NCBI RefSeq assembly: GCF_000213575.1
Contig: NZ_GL892004.1
Span: 765,346 to 829,345 of the forward strand
Source of the DNA: Dysgonomonas mossii DSM 22836
GTDB taxonomy: Bacteria > Bacteroidota > Bacteroidia > Bacteroidales > Dysgonomonadaceae
Direction: 5' to 3'
Length of the DNA stretch: 64,000 bases
Below the pieces are notes generated by a model. The model was given only the letters and a program-made list of their open reading frames with translations, made no database searches and was not told the origin of the DNA. Shown here in pieces: positions 63,832 to 64,000 of this stretch. How positions within the stretch are numbered: the stretch's first letter is position 1; each line of letters opens with the position of its first letter. The translations under genes were made by a program, and so were the position numbers.

Positions 63832-64000
63832 ACAAAGAAGAGTTTGATCCTGGCTCAGGATGAACGCTAGCGATAGGCCTAACACATGCAAGTCGAGGGG
63901 CAGCATAGAGTAGCAATACTTTGATGGCGACCGGCGCTACGGGTGAGTAACACGTATGCAACCTACCTACATCAGGGGAATAACCCGGAGAAATTCGGAC
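63832..64000 (+). rRNA. rrs: 16S ribosomal RNA, 5' end (runs off the right edge)
   Basis: AGAGTTTGATCCTGGCTCAG at 63840 and the following CAAGTCGAGGGGCAGC and GGGTGAGTAACACG blocks define the 5' domain of 16S rRNA. The 5' end is placed at 63832 by alignment to the E. coli start. GGCGCTACGGG at 63934-63944 has one base more than the usual GGCGCACGGG of Bacteroidales. Confidence 0.97.

Overview
The window comes from a low-GC member of Bacteroidota, most likely order Bacteroidales and close to Dysgonomonas. This rests on the 5' end of a 16S rRNA gene at the right edge, on promoters of the Bacteroidota type (TTTG, about 19-20 bases, TAnnTTTG) in front of several genes, and on families typical of the phylum: DUF4836-like lipoprotein, HYC_CC_PP-like protein, GSCFA protein, a MurF-alanine racemase fusion, archaeal-type ProRS and a large alpha-2-macroglobulin lipoprotein. 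The genus is an inference. No tRNA gene or CRISPR array was found.

Layout. 1-14.6 kb: 5' part of an alpha-2-macroglobulin lipoprotein (minus), a small secreted protein, a ZIP metal transporter, a glutamine amidotransferase/MFS pair, an ABC ATPase-permease pair, a lipoprotein, an Nramp metal transporter, a small lipoprotein and a Dabb/AlkD-like/membrane protein cluster. 14.6-20.3 kb: a probable metal-related TonB receptor with a Cys-rich small protein, then a large FAD/Fe-S dehydrogenase. 20.7-29.7 kb: enolase, a four-gene SPFH/zinc-ribbon cluster (minus), an amidase, peptidase E, a patatin, a paralogue of the small secreted protein and a DinB-like protein. 29.8-43.6 kb: mostly housekeeping genes (proS, flavodoxin, MATE pump, ung, M23 peptidase, ndk, fbp, then pta - HAD-like dehydrogenase - ackA). 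43.8-52.3 kb: an integrated defence island. 53.4-63.1 kb: ahpC/ahpF, GSCFA, murF-alr, a uracil/xanthine permease and an ADP-forming acyl-CoA synthetase. 63.1-64 kb: rRNA operon promoters and the start of 16S rRNA.

The most interesting region is the island. It is bounded by a 30-bp direct repeat (43786-43815 and 52314-52343) and carries a tyrosine recombinase beside the left repeat. Its cargo is one operon of four tightly packed genes: a type III restriction-modification methyltransferase (mod), an OLD/AAA_21-like ATPase, a TOPRIM-like DUF4276 protein and the type III restriction helicase-nuclease (res). The ATPase-TOPRIM pair recalls effector pairs of the OLD/PARIS kind and sits between mod and res, so this may be a composite defence system. 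The left repeat is the terminator hairpin of what looks like a very short transcription unit with its own promoter, so the element seems to have used a small-RNA terminator or leader as its target.

Other signals: two paralogous small secreted proteins 24 kb apart share the same ECF-sigma-like promoter (TTGTAAC, 17 bases, CGTC). A GTGAC-rich element of about 50 bp occurs in front of a Dabb/AlkD-like operon and between a DinF-like MATE gene and ung, which suggests a shared, perhaps DNA-damage-related, regulator. The acetate genes pta and ackA enclose a hydroxyacyl-CoA dehydrogenase-like gene that lacks a usual catalytic residue. All identifications come from reading the sequence and from memory of the families; no database search was run.
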